Shown: positions 36,043-45,700 of the stretch, piece after piece
How positions within the stretch are numbered: position 1 is the stretch's first letter
How the letters are laid out: every line of letters begins with the position of its first letter
Assembly (NCBI GenBank): GCA_964451255.1
Contig: CAYVHL010000001.1
Span: 1,178,001-1,242,000 of the forward strand
DNA: 64,000 nt
Direction: 5' to 3'
DNA from: JAHBTB01 sp964451255
GTDB taxonomy: Bacteria; Armatimonadota; Fimbriimonadia; Fimbriimonadales; Fimbriimonadaceae
Notes under the pieces: model-generated
The model's input: the letters and a program-made list of their open reading frames with translations, nothing else
What the model was told of the DNA's origin: nothing
Database searches by the model: none
Made by a program: the position numbers and the translations under genes

Positions 36043-37614
36043 ATGAGGTTCACCAGGCACTTCGCCGTAAAGAAGACATCACAGTCCCGGCCCGTGCCGG
36101 GAAAGGGACAGGCCGCCAACTCAGCGGGCGGCTTCGTGTTCGAGGTCGACGAGTGGAAACTGCTCGACCGATTTCTGACACTGGGCACCGAGGGGGGCAC
36201 CTACTACATCAGCGAGCAGGACTTGACCATGGAGCAGGCGCAGAACGCGTTGGCCCTCGTCAAGAGCCAGGGCGAGAAGGTCGTCGAAAGGGTCGCCCAG
36301 GTCAGCCGCTCGGGGAGATCCCCTAAGGCCGACCCAGGGTTGTTCGTTCTCGCGATGGCCGCCTCGTTCGGGGAACTCGAGACCCGACGCGCGGCGTTCG
36401 CCGCGTTGCCCAAGGTCGCGCGCACCGGCACGCATCTGTTCCAGTTCGTCGCCGAGTGCGAGCGACTGCGTGGATGGGGCAGGGCCATGCGCACGGCCGT
36501 CGGGCGTTGGTACAACGAAGCCGACGCGGGCGACGTCGCCTACCAGGCGATGAAGTACCAGCAGCGCGGCGGCTGGGGCCATCGCGACCTGTTGCGCCTC
36601 GCCCACCCTAAGCCGGTGGACGAAGCCCACAAGGTGGTCTACAAGTGGATCGTCGACGGCGAGTTGATCGGGCCGCAGCCTCGCATCGAAGCCTTTGAGC
36701 GCTTGAAGAGGACGGCAGAGGCGACCGAGGCGGCCAGGCTCGTCAGCGAGTTCGACCTGCCCCGCGAATGTGTTCCCAGCCAGTTGCTCAACAGCCCTGA
36801 AGTGTGGGACGCCCTGCTGGCCAATATGCCGATGACGGCGATGGTCCGCAACCTGGGCAATATGTCCAAGGTCGGGCTGCTTACCGTCGGGTCGGACGCC
36901 TCGAAGGAGGTCGTGCGTCGGCTGGGTGACCTCAAGAGGCTGAAGGCGGCGCGTGTCCACCCGGTCGCGTTGCTGATGGCGCTCAAGGTCTATCGGCAGG
37001 GGCACGGGTTGCGCGGCTCGGGCCAATGGGAAGCCGTCCCCGCTGTGGTCGACGCCCTGGACGCCGCCTTCTACAAGGCGTTTGAGACCGTCGAGCCAAG
37101 CGGGAAGCGGTTCGTGCTGGGCATCGACGTCTCCAGTTCAATGGCATGGTCGACCGTGGCGGGGACGCCGCTCACCGCATGCGAGGCGGCGACCACGATG
37201 GCCATGGTGACGCTGGCGGCCGAGGAAGAAGTGAGCCCGATGGCGTTCGCGGACGAGTTCCGCAAGGTACCGCTGTCGAAGCGCATGAGCCTGGACGACG
37301 CGATGCGCCACACCCAGGCACGGAACTTCGGCGGCACCGACTGCGCGTTGCCCATGTTGTGGGCGATGAAGAACAAGGTCAAGGCGGACGCCTTCGTCGT
37401 CTACACGGACAACGAGACTTGGTTCGGTGAGACCCACCCGTTCCAAGCGTTACAAGAATATCGACAGAGGACCGGGATCCCGGCCAAGTTGGCTGTCGTG
37501 GGGATGTGTGCCAACCGGTTCACCGTCGCCGACCCGTCCGACCCCGGCATGCTGGACTTCGTCGGCTTCGACGCCGCGGTTCCTCAAGCTCTACGGGAGT
37601 TTGTGACCGCATAG
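36043..37614 (+). CDS. rsr: Ro60-like TROVE-domain RNA-binding protein Rsr
   Basis: A 523-residue bacterial orthologue of the Ro60 autoantigen. The N-terminal ~340 residues form the TROVE HEAT-repeat ring that binds Y RNA and misfolded RNA (FVFEVDEWKLLDRFLTLG, AMKYQQRGGWGHRDLLRLAHP, VALLMALKVYRQG). A von Willebrand A domain follows with an intact MIDAS, DVSSS starting at Asp362, and later GGTD. In bacteria Rsr uses Y RNA to tether nucleases such as PNPase for RNA processing and decay. AAGGAG lies about 10 nt before the ATG. The Y RNA sits in its 5' region with no terminator between, so both may come from one transcript. A hairpin follows the gene. Confidence 0.97.
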   Translation: MRFTRHFAVKKTSQSRPVPGKGQAANSAGGFVFEVDEWKLLDRFLTLGTEGGTYYISEQDLTMEQAQNALALVKSQGEKVVERVAQVSRSGRSPKADPGLFVLAMAASFGELETRRAAFAALPKVARTGTHLFQFVAECERLRGWGRAMRTAVGRWYNEADAGDVAYQAMKYQQRGGWGHRDLLRLAHPKPVDEAHKVVYKWIVDGELIGPQPRIEAFERLKRTAEATEAARLVSEFDLPRECVPSQLLNSPEVWDALLANMPMTAMVRNLGNMSKVGLLTVGSDASKEVVRRLGDLKRLKAARVHPVALLMALKVYRQGHGLRGSGQWEAVPAVVDALDAAFYKAFETVEPSGKRFVLGIDVSSSMAWSTVAGTPLTACEAATTMAMVTLAAEEEVSPMAFADEFRKVPLSKRMSLDDAMRHTQARNFGGTDCALPMLWAMKNKVKADAFVVYTDNETWFGETHPFQALQEYRQRTGIPAKLAVVGMCANRFTVADPSDPGMLDFVGFDAAVPQALREFVTA

Positions 37615-37618
37615 GCGA

Positions 37619-37649
37619 GGTGGCCGTCAGCGAGACGCTTTCGGCCACC
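37619..37649 (+). terminator. Hairpin after rsr
   Basis: GGTGGCCG (37619-37626) pairs with CGGCCACC (37642-37649), with an inner AGCG/CGCT stem around an AGA loop. No T tract. Confidence 0.65.
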
Positions 37650-37820
37650 AGACTGCCAGAGAATCCTTGCAGGCACTCGTTCTGGGCTAAAGCTGAGAAT
37701 ACTCATAGCTTCATGTCTAACCGTTACGGGAGTTTGGGTCGAACCAAGTTGCCTCGTATCATATTTGTGGAGAGGACGTTCTTTGAGACGTCGCTGACTT
37801 CATCCGAGAGAGGAATCAAA

Positions 37821-38465
37821 ATGACACGCACTGCACTTGTTCTCGTGCTAGCAACGGCCGGGTTTGCCTGTCAGGCAAACGCAGTCGAATTGCTGAGCAA
37901 CGGTGGCTTCGAAAGCGAACCCAATTGGGGTGGCGGGATCAGCCATGACGGCGGCTATACGGCGTTCACGGGCACCGACATCCCTGGCTGGATCGTCGCG
38001 GACGGTCATGCCGCCACCATCCATAACCACGTCTACCCGTGGATCAGCGGTTCGTACAGCCTGAACACAGACGGGGAGGGCTACAACAGCCACAACGTTG
38101 ACATCTACCAAGACTTCACACCTGACGCGGGCTCCCTCAACACGCTGACCTACGCCTGGAAGGTCTGGTACATCAACGCGGTTCCGCGATTGGACGTCTC
38201 GGTGACCGACCTGACCGACTCGAGCGTGCTCTATCACGGCAACTTCGGCCAACCGGACTTACTTCTCCACAACGAGTCGTCGAATTTTGTCGGCAACGGC
38301 CACACCCTGCGCCTGGAGATCAAAGAGTCTCCCGAGACCGGTCTGAACGACAACGCGTTCATTGCCGATGACTTCAGCGTCCAGTCGGAAGCTGTCCCCG
38401 AACCGTTTTCGATCGTAGGTCTGGCTCTGGCCGGCGCCTTGGCCGCAAGGCGTCGTAAAGCTTGA
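37821..38465 (+). CDS. PEP-CTERM protein, possible DUF642-like carbohydrate-binding module
   Basis: 214 residues. The signal peptide (TRTALVLVLATAGFACQANA) is followed by VELLSNGGFESEPNWGG, a start seen in DUF642 and related galactose-binding-like beta-sandwich proteins, and IPGWIVADGHAATIHNH. The C-terminal tag is VPEPFSIVGLALAGALAARRRK. GAGAGAGGA precedes the ATG at 37821, which fixes the start; the frame continues upstream to 37506 over the end of rsr but is not used. Predicted to be exported and processed by an exosortase. The binding partner is unknown. Confidence 0.88.
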   Translation: MTRTALVLVLATAGFACQANAVELLSNGGFESEPNWGGGISHDGGYTAFTGTDIPGWIVADGHAATIHNHVYPWISGSYSLNTDGEGYNSHNVDIYQDFTPDAGSLNTLTYAWKVWYINAVPRLDVSVTDLTDSSVLYHGNFGQPDLLLHNESSNFVGNGHTLRLEIKESPETGLNDNAFIADDFSVQSEAVPEPFSIVGLALAGALAARRRKA

Positions 38466-38479
38466 TCGGAAAGGACTGT

Positions 38480-38501
38480 GCCGGGGCGACCTCGCCCCGG
38501 C
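38480..38501 (+). terminator. GC-rich hairpin after the PEP-CTERM gene
   Basis: GCCGGGGCG pairs with CGCCCCGGC around an ACCT loop. Confidence 0.65.
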
Positions 38502-38540
38502 AAGACCAGCTTGTGTCATGACCTACCATTGTGGGCGGGC

Positions 38541-38747
38541 TCAGTTCGCGTATGGGTGGGACTTGAGGCTGAACGTCAACTCGCGCTCTAGGCCGAGGCC
38601 GTTGATCTGCGACAGGTGGACCTTGCGCAAGTCGGGGTTGACCAGCAGGCGTCGGAGGTAGGCGTTCAGTTCCTCGGCCTCCTCACGCGACAGGACGATG
38701 TCAACGTCGGTCAGGCTCTTACCGCTTTCGTAGTCCCTGATCTCCAT
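38541..38747 (-). CDS. Small hypothetical protein
   Basis: 68 residues, not recognised. It starts MEIRDYESGKSLTDVDIVLS, contains a helical REEAEELNAYLRRLL and ends in an aromatic/basic tail. Composition is that of a soluble cytoplasmic protein with no signal or membrane segment. A GAGGG ribosome site lies about 11 nt before the ATG, supporting translation. It lies alone between a terminator and pheA with 214 nt to the pheA stop. Confidence 0.6.
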   Translation of the reverse strand: MEIRDYESGKSLTDVDIVLSREEAEELNAYLRRLLVNPDLRKVHLSQINGLGLERELTFSLKSHPYAN

Positions 38748-38961
38748 GGTGTTTGCGCCCTCTGAGGGTCGGCCCGTCTACAACCCCACTACCGTCACCA
38801 GACGCACCGATCGTTCCCGGGTTCGGCACGGCTAGGCCTCTCAGATGATCGGACGACCACGGGCGGGACACGAGAAAGTCCAGTAATGGCACGGGCAGGC
38901 CGACACCATGGCCGGTGAGTCAGCGGGTCCGTGCCTGAAAACCTGGATCCCTTGCGCTGGC

Positions 38962-40062
38962 CTATCCGTCGCGCAAGCTCGGGTCGTAGGACGGGTAGCT
39001 ACCGAGCACGACGGTCTCCATAGCCTCTTCCCGGATCTCCGCCAGGGCGGCGGCGACGTGGGGTTCGGTGTGGTGCCCCCCACAGTCGACATAGAAGATG
39101 TACTCGAACGCCGCCCTTTGGGCCGGACGGGACTCGATCATCAGCAGGTTCACGCCGTGCTTGTCAAAGGAACCCAGCACGCGGTAGAGCTCACCTGGCT
39201 TGTTCCTCAAGTTGAACATGAGCGTCGTCTTGTCCGAACCGCTGGGTGCGGGTTCGTTGTGGCCAAGGACCACGAACCTTGTCCGGTTGTTGCTCAGGTC
39301 CTCGATGTGTTCGGCGAGGATGTCGAGGTCGTAGGCCTCCAGGCACAGACGGTTGGCGATCGCCGCGCCACTGGTGTCGTCCACCGCGCGCTCGGCTGCC
39401 CGGGCCGTGGGCACGACGTCGATGACTTCGGCGTGAGGTAGGTGCTCGCCTAACCAACGTCGGCACTGGGCAGCGGGTTGCGGCCCAGCGAACACGTGGG
39501 TCACCTCAGCCAAGGACTTGGCGCGTGACCCCAGATGGTGATGGACATTGATAAACGTCTCAGCGCAAATTTTGACGTTAGTCACAGGAAACATGTCCAG
39601 CGTCTCGGGAATGACGCCGGCCGTCGAGTTCTCGATCGGGGCGAGGCCATAGTCGGCCTGGCCGTGGTCGACGGACAGGAAGACGTCCCGAATAGAGTCG
39701 ACGGGCAGGAGTTCCACACTTCGTCCGAATGTCTCGACGACCGCTTGGTGGCTGTAGGTGCCGACGGGGCCCCAGAAGGCGACGGTCAAGACACGTTCGG
39801 CCGCTCTCCCCGCCGAGATGATCTCTCGGAAAATGGCCACGAGTTGCGTGTTCTTGAGCGGCGCGACGTCCAGCGAAGAAAGACGCTCGTAGATCTGCCG
39901 CTCGCGTTCAGGAGTGAAGAACGGCCTTTTGTCGCCGCCCTTGATCCGGCCGACCTCCTGCGTCAGGTCTGTCCGACGCTTCAAGCAACGCACGATTTCC
40001 GCGTCGACGGCGTCGATGTCGGCGCGGACCTCTTCCAGCGTCCTTTGGCCCCGTTCGTCCAC
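38962..40062 (-). CDS. pheA: Chorismate mutase/prephenate dehydratase
   Basis: A bifunctional P-protein of phenylalanine synthesis, 366 residues from GTG 40062. It has an N-terminal chorismate mutase helix domain (LEEVRADIDAVDAEIV, then RIKGGDKRPFFTPERE), a prephenate dehydratase domain (VAFWGPVGTYSHQAV, APIENSTAGVIPETLDM, LSNNRTRFVVLGH) and a regulatory ACT domain (NKPGELYRVLGSFDKHGVNL) for Phe feedback. The GTG start is 7 nt after a CATAAT; an ATG at 40098 is also possible. It is divergent from cdaA, with the two promoters sharing a 68-nt gap. Confidence 0.95.
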   Translation of the reverse strand: MDERGQRTLEEVRADIDAVDAEIVRCLKRRTDLTQEVGRIKGGDKRPFFTPERERQIYERLSSLDVAPLKNTQLVAIFREIISAGRAAERVLTVAFWGPVGTYSHQAVVETFGRSVELLPVDSIRDVFLSVDHGQADYGLAPIENSTAGVIPETLDMFPVTNVKICAETFINVHHHLGSRAKSLAEVTHVFAGPQPAAQCRRWLGEHLPHAEVIDVVPTARAAERAVDDTSGAAIANRLCLEAYDLDILAEHIEDLSNNRTRFVVLGHNEPAPSGSDKTTLMFNLRNKPGELYRVLGSFDKHGVNLLMIESRPAQRAAFEYIFYVDCGGHHTEPHVAAALAEIREEAMETVVLGSYPSYDPSLRDG

Positions 40063-40069
40063 AAATTGG

Positions 40070-40075
40070 ATTATG
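40070..40075 (-). promoter_or_regulatory. -10-like CATAAT before pheA
   Basis: Minus-strand CATAAT lies 7 nt before the GTG at 40062, supporting that start over the ATG at 40098. Confidence 0.35.
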
Positions 40076-40114
40076 GCGCGGCCCGACTGCCGCCTCAATC
40101 ACCCCGTTGTCGGT

Positions 40115-40120
40115 TAGACT
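40115..40120 (+). promoter_or_regulatory. -10-like TAGACT before cdaA
   Basis: TAGACT lies 10 nt before the TTG at 40131, supporting this start over an in-frame TTG at 40107 that would precede the element. Confidence 0.4.
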
Positions 40121-40130
40121 GGGACGCAGT

Positions 40131-40961
40131 TTGAACGAAGCCCTAAACGGCCTTCGCATACGCCTTTCTGGCCTTTGGAGCCCGGCAGACGCGCTGATCA
40201 ACTGGATCGACATCCTGCTGGTCAGCTTCATCCTGTACCGGCTCCTCAAGCTCGTGCGGGGCAAGCGGGCGTGGCGGATCCTGGCCGGAGCGGGCATTTT
40301 CGTCGTCGCCTTGGTGGTGAGCGACTGGGTTCATCTGAGGACCCTCAACTTCATCTTGGTGAAGGCGACAGTTTTGGCCCCCGTCGCCTTGGTCGTCCTG
40401 TTTCTCCCCGAACTGAGACAGGCGTTGGAGGGCTTCGCACGGTTGGGCTTCTGGAACGAGCGCCTTACCGCGCGGTTCCTCTCGAACAGCCCCTTTCCGA
40501 CACAACCGAGGCTGGAAGACATCGTCCAAGCGGTCGACACTTTGGCCAAGGCCCACACGGGCGCGCTCATCGTCGTCGAGAGGACGGCCCGTCTTGACGA
40601 CATCATCGGGAACGGCATCCCGGTGAACGCCCTCGTCACCTCCACGTTGCTTGAGGCGATGTTTTATGGCGAGAACCCGTTCCACGACGGCGCGGCAGTG
40701 ATCCGTGGCGACCAAGTCGTGGCCGCTGGTTGCCGTCTGCCGTTGAGCGAGAGCTCCACGGTCGACCGGACCAAGCACATGCGCCATCGGGCCGGCTTAG
40801 GCATCAGTGAGGTGGCCGACTGCCTGGTCATCATCGTCAGCGAGGAACGGGGCAAGATCAGCGTGGCGCTAGAAGGGAAGCTCACCGAAGTGCAGCACAT
40901 CCAAGATTTGCGCGCGATGCTCCGTCAAGAGATGTCGGTTGACAAGGAGCAAGAGGCATGA
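40131..40961 (+). CDS. cdaA: Membrane diadenylate cyclase CdaA
   Basis: CdaA makes c-di-AMP from two ATP. The 276-residue protein has three N-terminal transmembrane helices (IDILLVSFILYRLL, ILAGAGIFVVALVVSDWV, VLAPVALVVLFLP) and a DAC domain with DGA (residues 186-188, FHDGAAVI) and RHR (218-220, MRHRAGLG), the two catalytic motifs. The TTG start at 40131 is preferred because a TAGACT lies 10 nt ahead. It overlaps cdaR by ATGA. No glmM follows; the phosphohexomutase near 58 kb is separate. Confidence 0.96.
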   Translation: MNEALNGLRIRLSGLWSPADALINWIDILLVSFILYRLLKLVRGKRAWRILAGAGIFVVALVVSDWVHLRTLNFILVKATVLAPVALVVLFLPELRQALEGFARLGFWNERLTARFLSNSPFPTQPRLEDIVQAVDTLAKAHTGALIVVERTARLDDIIGNGIPVNALVTSTLLEAMFYGENPFHDGAAVIRGDQVVAAGCRLPLSESSTVDRTKHMRHRAGLGISEVADCLVIIVSEERGKISVALEGKLTEVQHIQDLRAMLRQEMSVDKEQEA

Positions 40962-41872
40962 GGCGGAACGACATGTTTCTGTACCTCTTTTCCTTTGTAA
41001 TCACGCTCTTGGTCTGGTTGTATCTCGCCGACCCGGCAAGGACCGAAGAGAGAAACGTCACGCTCACCATCAGGCTGGCCCCCGGTATGGCGGTCGTGTA
41101 TCCCCAGGAGACAGTGCCGGTGATGGTCACTGGCACCGCCACCTCGATGGCCCGCCTGAAGGCTGACGACCTCAAGGCCTCTGTCGATGTGACCGGCGTG
41201 ACGACGGAGGGCGTGGCAGATGCCAGCGTCCATGTGACGGGGCCAAGCAGTCTGAACCTGACCTACACGCCCAAGCAACCCCATATGCGTCTCTCCTTGG
41301 AAAAGGAGAAGTCCCGGATCCTCCCGGTGGAGTTCGACCGGCCCGGGCTGAACGGCGAGACCGCGACCACCGTGCCACCGACCGTCAAAGTGACCGGCCC
41401 GCACTCCGTCGTCGAAAGAGTGATGCGTGCCGTGGTGGACTATGACTTGGGCAGGTCGGCGTCCGAGCAGGCCATCCAGTGGGAAGTCCACCTGCTTGCC
41501 CGGGATCGCGAGGCCATAACCACGTTGGCGATCGACCCCAAGACTGTTCAAGTCGACACGAACTCGATCAGCTTGGCGCCGCGTCTGCTGACCGTGTCTC
41601 CCGTTATTCACGGCAAACCTGCCGACGGATACACGATGGTCAGCACCGACGTCGTGCCGATCAGGCTGAGCGCAAGGTTGTCCCCGGCCCAAGCTTCGGT
41701 CATCTCGGCACTGTTCACAAAGGAAGTGAACATCGAGGGTGCGAAGGCAGACGTGCAACAGACGGTCGAAGTCGTCGTCCCAGAGGGGGTTCGCGTCATC
41801 GGGCCGACGGCCGTCTCTGTCACCGTCCGAATCGTGAAGGTTCCGGGGACGGACAAGAAGGGCAAGCCTTGA
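40958..41872 (+). CDS. cdaR: YbbR-domain regulator of CdaA
   Basis: 304 residues. A single N-terminal membrane helix (FLYLFSFVITLLVWLYLA) is followed by extracytoplasmic YbbR-type repeats, beta-rich units such as VTGVTTEGVADASVHVTGP and LTVSPVIHGKPADGYTM. CdaR controls the activity of CdaA in Firmicutes; here the gene pair has the same order and a 4-nt overlap. Its stop overlaps the TTG start of the downstream acetyltransferase. Confidence 0.93.
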   Translation: MRRNDMFLYLFSFVITLLVWLYLADPARTEERNVTLTIRLAPGMAVVYPQETVPVMVTGTATSMARLKADDLKASVDVTGVTTEGVADASVHVTGPSSLNLTYTPKQPHMRLSLEKEKSRILPVEFDRPGLNGETATTVPPTVKVTGPHSVVERVMRAVVDYDLGRSASEQAIQWEVHLLARDREAITTLAIDPKTVQVDTNSISLAPRLLTVSPVIHGKPADGYTMVSTDVVPIRLSARLSPAQASVISALFTKEVNIEGAKADVQQTVEVVVPEGVRVIGPTAVSVTVRIVKVPGTDKKGKP

Positions 41873-42645
41873 TCGAATGCCGCCCCATCACCCGTGGGGC
41901 CGAGGAGGAGGCCTTCCTGACCGTGCTTTGCAAGGTCTTTGACCTGGAGATAGAACGGGCACGGGTCGTCTTTTTCAACGAGCCGTTCTTCGACCTCGGG
42001 CGTAAATGGGCGCTGTTTGAGGACGGGCGCATCGCGACGATCCTCACCACCGCCCCGTTGGAGTTCGGATGGGGAAGGGCGGTCGGCATCGCCGGTGTGG
42101 GCACCTTGCCGGAATCGCGGATGCGGGGGCACGCGACCAGGCTGGTCGCGGAAGCCTTAGACAAGGCCTCCCGAGACCGGGAAGGTGCCGCATTGCTTTT
42201 CGCGAACAGCCCGCGCGTATATGAGCGGGCTGGGTTCACCGTCTTGGACGAAGTCGTTCGGTGCGACCTTGCCTACCAACGGAACCAGCCGCCCGCCGAG
42301 GCCCTGACCAATGATGAGGTCCGGGAAACCTACGGCAAATGGGCGGAAGGTGACGACGACCGTTTGCGCCGTGACGACCGCCGTTGGCGTTACTGGGAGT
42401 GGGTGTCGCGGCCGTGCGAACCCTACGGCGGAGGCTATATCTGCCATGAGGCCATGCTCTGTCGCGAAGCGGTGGTCTACACACGGGAAGACGCCTGGCC
42501 GGTGATGCCGGGTAGCCAATGGACGGGACTGAAGTCAATGACCTCTCGGCTCGGCGTGCCCGCCGGCCCTCCGCGCCATGAGCTGTGGCTCATGGGGCGC
42601 GGATTCCCGCGGGTGCCGCAGATGTTTATGACGGACCAGTTCTGA
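41869..42645 (+). CDS. GNAT-family acetyltransferase
   Basis: 258 residues from TTG 41869 (TTGA overlap with cdaR). The segment VGIAGVGTLPESRMRGHATRLV fits the acetyl-CoA-binding strand and loop of GNAT proteins, followed by LLFANSPRVYERAGF. A C-terminal extension of ~100 residues resembles the Eis-like arrangement of two domains. Substrate unknown; the position in the c-di-AMP operon may be incidental. A longer frame from 41479 overlaps cdaR and is not credible. Confidence 0.82.
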   Translation: MIECRPITRGAEEEAFLTVLCKVFDLEIERARVVFFNEPFFDLGRKWALFEDGRIATILTTAPLEFGWGRAVGIAGVGTLPESRMRGHATRLVAEALDKASRDREGAALLFANSPRVYERAGFTVLDEVVRCDLAYQRNQPPAEALTNDEVRETYGKWAEGDDDRLRRDDRRWRYWEWVSRPCEPYGGGYICHEAMLCREAVVYTREDAWPVMPGSQWTGLKSMTSRLGVPAGPPRHELWLMGRGFPRVPQMFMTDQF

Positions 42646-42761
42646 GACATTGGGCGCTTTGCACTTTTTAAGTGCAAGTTGTGCCTGGTGATCTTGCCTG
42701 GTCAGGTTCAAAATGTTTGCCGTCAACAACTGGCTCAGTTTGGTTTAGCCTCAAAACTGGC

Positions 42762-42767
42762 TACACT
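42762..42767 (+). promoter_or_regulatory. -10-like TACACT before the DUF1549/1553 gene
   Basis: TACACT ends 6 nt before the ATG at 42774, with a weak TTGGTT 16 nt upstream. Fits leaderless initiation. Confidence 0.45.
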
Positions 42768-42773
42768 GAACGT

Positions 42774-45700
42774 ATGCAGTTCAGACTGGGACGGGTCGCG
42801 ACGTTGGCGGGAAGCGCGGGTGCCCTCGCAGTTGCCGTCGCAGTACCCACGAGCCAGCGGGCGAAGGCTCCGAAGGTCGAGTTCAACCGCGACGTCCGGG
42901 TGATCCTGTCCAACTGCATGGCGTGCCACGGCCCGAGTTCAGGGGAGGGCATGGGCGGCCTCCGTCTCGACGCGTTCGACACCGCCACCAAGACCCTGCC
43001 CGACGGCAAGCGGGCGATCGTGCCGGGGAAGCCTGGCGAGAGCGAGCTCCTGAAACGGGTCGAATCGAAAGACCCTGGCTACATGATGCCGCCTCCGGAG
43101 TCGCACAAGACGGTCTCCAAGGATCAGATCCAAACCTTGCGCGACTGGATCGCGGAAGGCGCCCAGTACAAGGAGCATTGGGCGTTCGTCAAACCCGTCC
43201 GCCCCGCCTTGCCCGAGGTCCAGGACAAGAACTGGCCCAAGAACGACATCGACTACTTTGTCCTCGCCAACCTTGAGAGCCACGGCCTGAAACCGGAGCC
43301 CGAGGCCGACAGGGCGACCCTGATCCGTCGCGTGTCCCTGGACTTGACCGGGCTTCCGCCGACCCCGGGCGAAGTCGAAGCTTTCGTCAACGACCAGTCG
43401 CCGAAGGCATACGAAAAGGTCGTCGACCGACTGCTCGCCTCGCCCCGGTACGGGGAACGCATGGCGATGGATTGGATGGACTACTCCCGCTATGCGGACA
43501 GCAACGGCTATCAAGCGGACTACGAGCGATACCAGTCGCGATGGCGCGATTGGGTGATCGACGCCTTCAACAAGAACATGCCGTACGACGAGTTCACGGT
43601 GGACCAGATCGCCGGCGACCTCCTGCCCCACGCGACGATGGAACAGCGGCTGGCCACCGGGTTCAACCGCAACCACCGGATCAACACGGAAGGCGGGGTC
43701 ATCCCCGAAGAGTGGCGGGTCGAGACGGTCATCGACCGCGTCGACACGACGTCGGCCATCTGGCTCGGCCTCACGGTCGGCTGCGCCCGGTGCCACGACC
43801 ACAAGTTCGACCCGGTGAGCCAGAAGGACTTCTATCGGCTCTTCGCGTTTTTCAACAATGTCCCCGAATCCGGCACGGGCGTCGAACGGCCAGTCAACCA
43901 TCCGCCGGTCATGGACGCGCCGACTCCGGCCCAGACGGCGAAAATGGCCCATTACGACCGGGCGATCAAGGAACTGGGCGCCTGGTTGGACAAGGAAGCA
44001 GCCAAGCGAGAGGATGTCGCCGCCGATTGGCGGCCAAAGAACCTCCTCGGGGCCGTCACAAACGGCCTGGTGGAACGGTTCGCTTTCACCAAGGGCGGTA
44101 GCAAGGCGGGGTCGAACAATGGCGGCGTGGCCTATGAGCCGGGACGGGCGACGGGGGCCGTCGTCACTGACGACAAGTCGTTCGTCGATCTCGGAGGCGT
44201 CGCCGACTTTGAGCGCGACCAACCGTTCAGCTTTTCGCTGTGGATCAAGCCCAAGAACGGTGAGGGCTCCCCCCTGTCCCGCATGGATTCGAACGACGCT
44301 TTCCGGGGTTGGGAGTGTTCGCTCAGCGACGGCCGACCGCAAGCCCATATCATCAACAAATGGCCGGACAACGCCGTCAAGGTCTCCGCGAAAGACGTAA
44401 AGCTACCTAACGACCGGTGGAGCCACCTCGTCGTCACATACGACGGTTCGTCCAAGGCTGCCGGAATGAAGATGTACGTGGACGGCCAGCCGGTCGCCGT
44501 CAACGTCGACAACGACAACCTGAACCAGACCGTTCGAACCAAGGTCACGACCAAGGTCGGCCGACGTACGAACAGCGAGACCTTCACCGGCGCCGTGGAC
44601 GACGTCGCTATCTTCAACCGAGTGTTGACGCCGGAAGAAGCCGCCACCTTAGCCTCCACGTCTCCCGCTCTACCGTTGGTCTCGATCGACAAGGGTAAGC
44701 GCACTCCTAGCCAGCGGCTCGACTTGGCCCGCTACTACTGTCTGGCCCATGACGACCAGTTCGCGGCTCGTGACAGGCAACGGGCGGACGTGGCCGCGCG
44801 AAGGGAAGAACTCAAAGCGGAGATTCCTAACGTGATGGTCATGGAAGAGATGCCGAAGCCGCGTGACTGCTACGTCCTTGTTCGGGGCCAATACGACAAG
44901 CACGGTGAGAAAGTGACGGCCGGGCTACCGTCATTCCTGCCGCCGATGCCCAAGGGGCAGCCTGAGAACCGGCTCGGTCTGGCGAGGTGGATCGTCTCCC
45001 CGGACAACCCGCTCACAGCCCGTGTCACCGTCAACCGCATGTGGGCGCGTTTCTTCGGGGCCGGGATCGTGGGGACGATCGAAGATTTCGGCACAAGAGC
45101 GGACTACCCGAACAACCCTGAACTCCTTGATTGGCTTGCGACCGAGTTCCTGCGGCTCAAATGGGATCTCAAGGGGATGATGAAGGAGATCGCCATGAGC
45201 GCCTCCTATCGCCAATCCTCGAACATCACCGCCGAGAAACTCGAGGCAGACCCTGAGAATAAGATGATCTGTCGTGGGCCACGGTTCAGGTTGCAAGGCG
45301 AGGTCATTCGCGACCAGGCCCTTTTTGTCAGCGGGCTGCTGGTCGAAAAGCTAGGCGGCCCGTCCGTCCGGCCCTATATGCCGCCTGGCATCTGGGACGA
45401 GACAAACATGTATGGGAACCTCCGCGATTACAAGCACGACATCGGGCCCGGGCTCTATCGCCGAAGCCTTTACACGATCTGGAAGCGCACCGCCGCCCCG
45501 CCAAACATGCTCTTGTTCGACGTGCCGTCACGCGAGACCTGCCGGATGATGCGGGCGAGGACGGACACGCCGCTCCAGGCCCTTACTCTGATGAACGACG
45601 AGACGTACATCGAAGCGGCACGTGTTCTGGCGCAGAGAATGCTCAAGGAAGGGGGGTCGACGCCGGAGTCGCGCCTGACCTACGGGTTCCAACTGGTCAT

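Noticed and set aside
42939..44348. 469-codon antisense frame within the DUF1549/1553 gene
   Set aside because: Composition is Val/Asp/Arg-rich shadow sequence without domains; the plus-strand protein has clear motifs.
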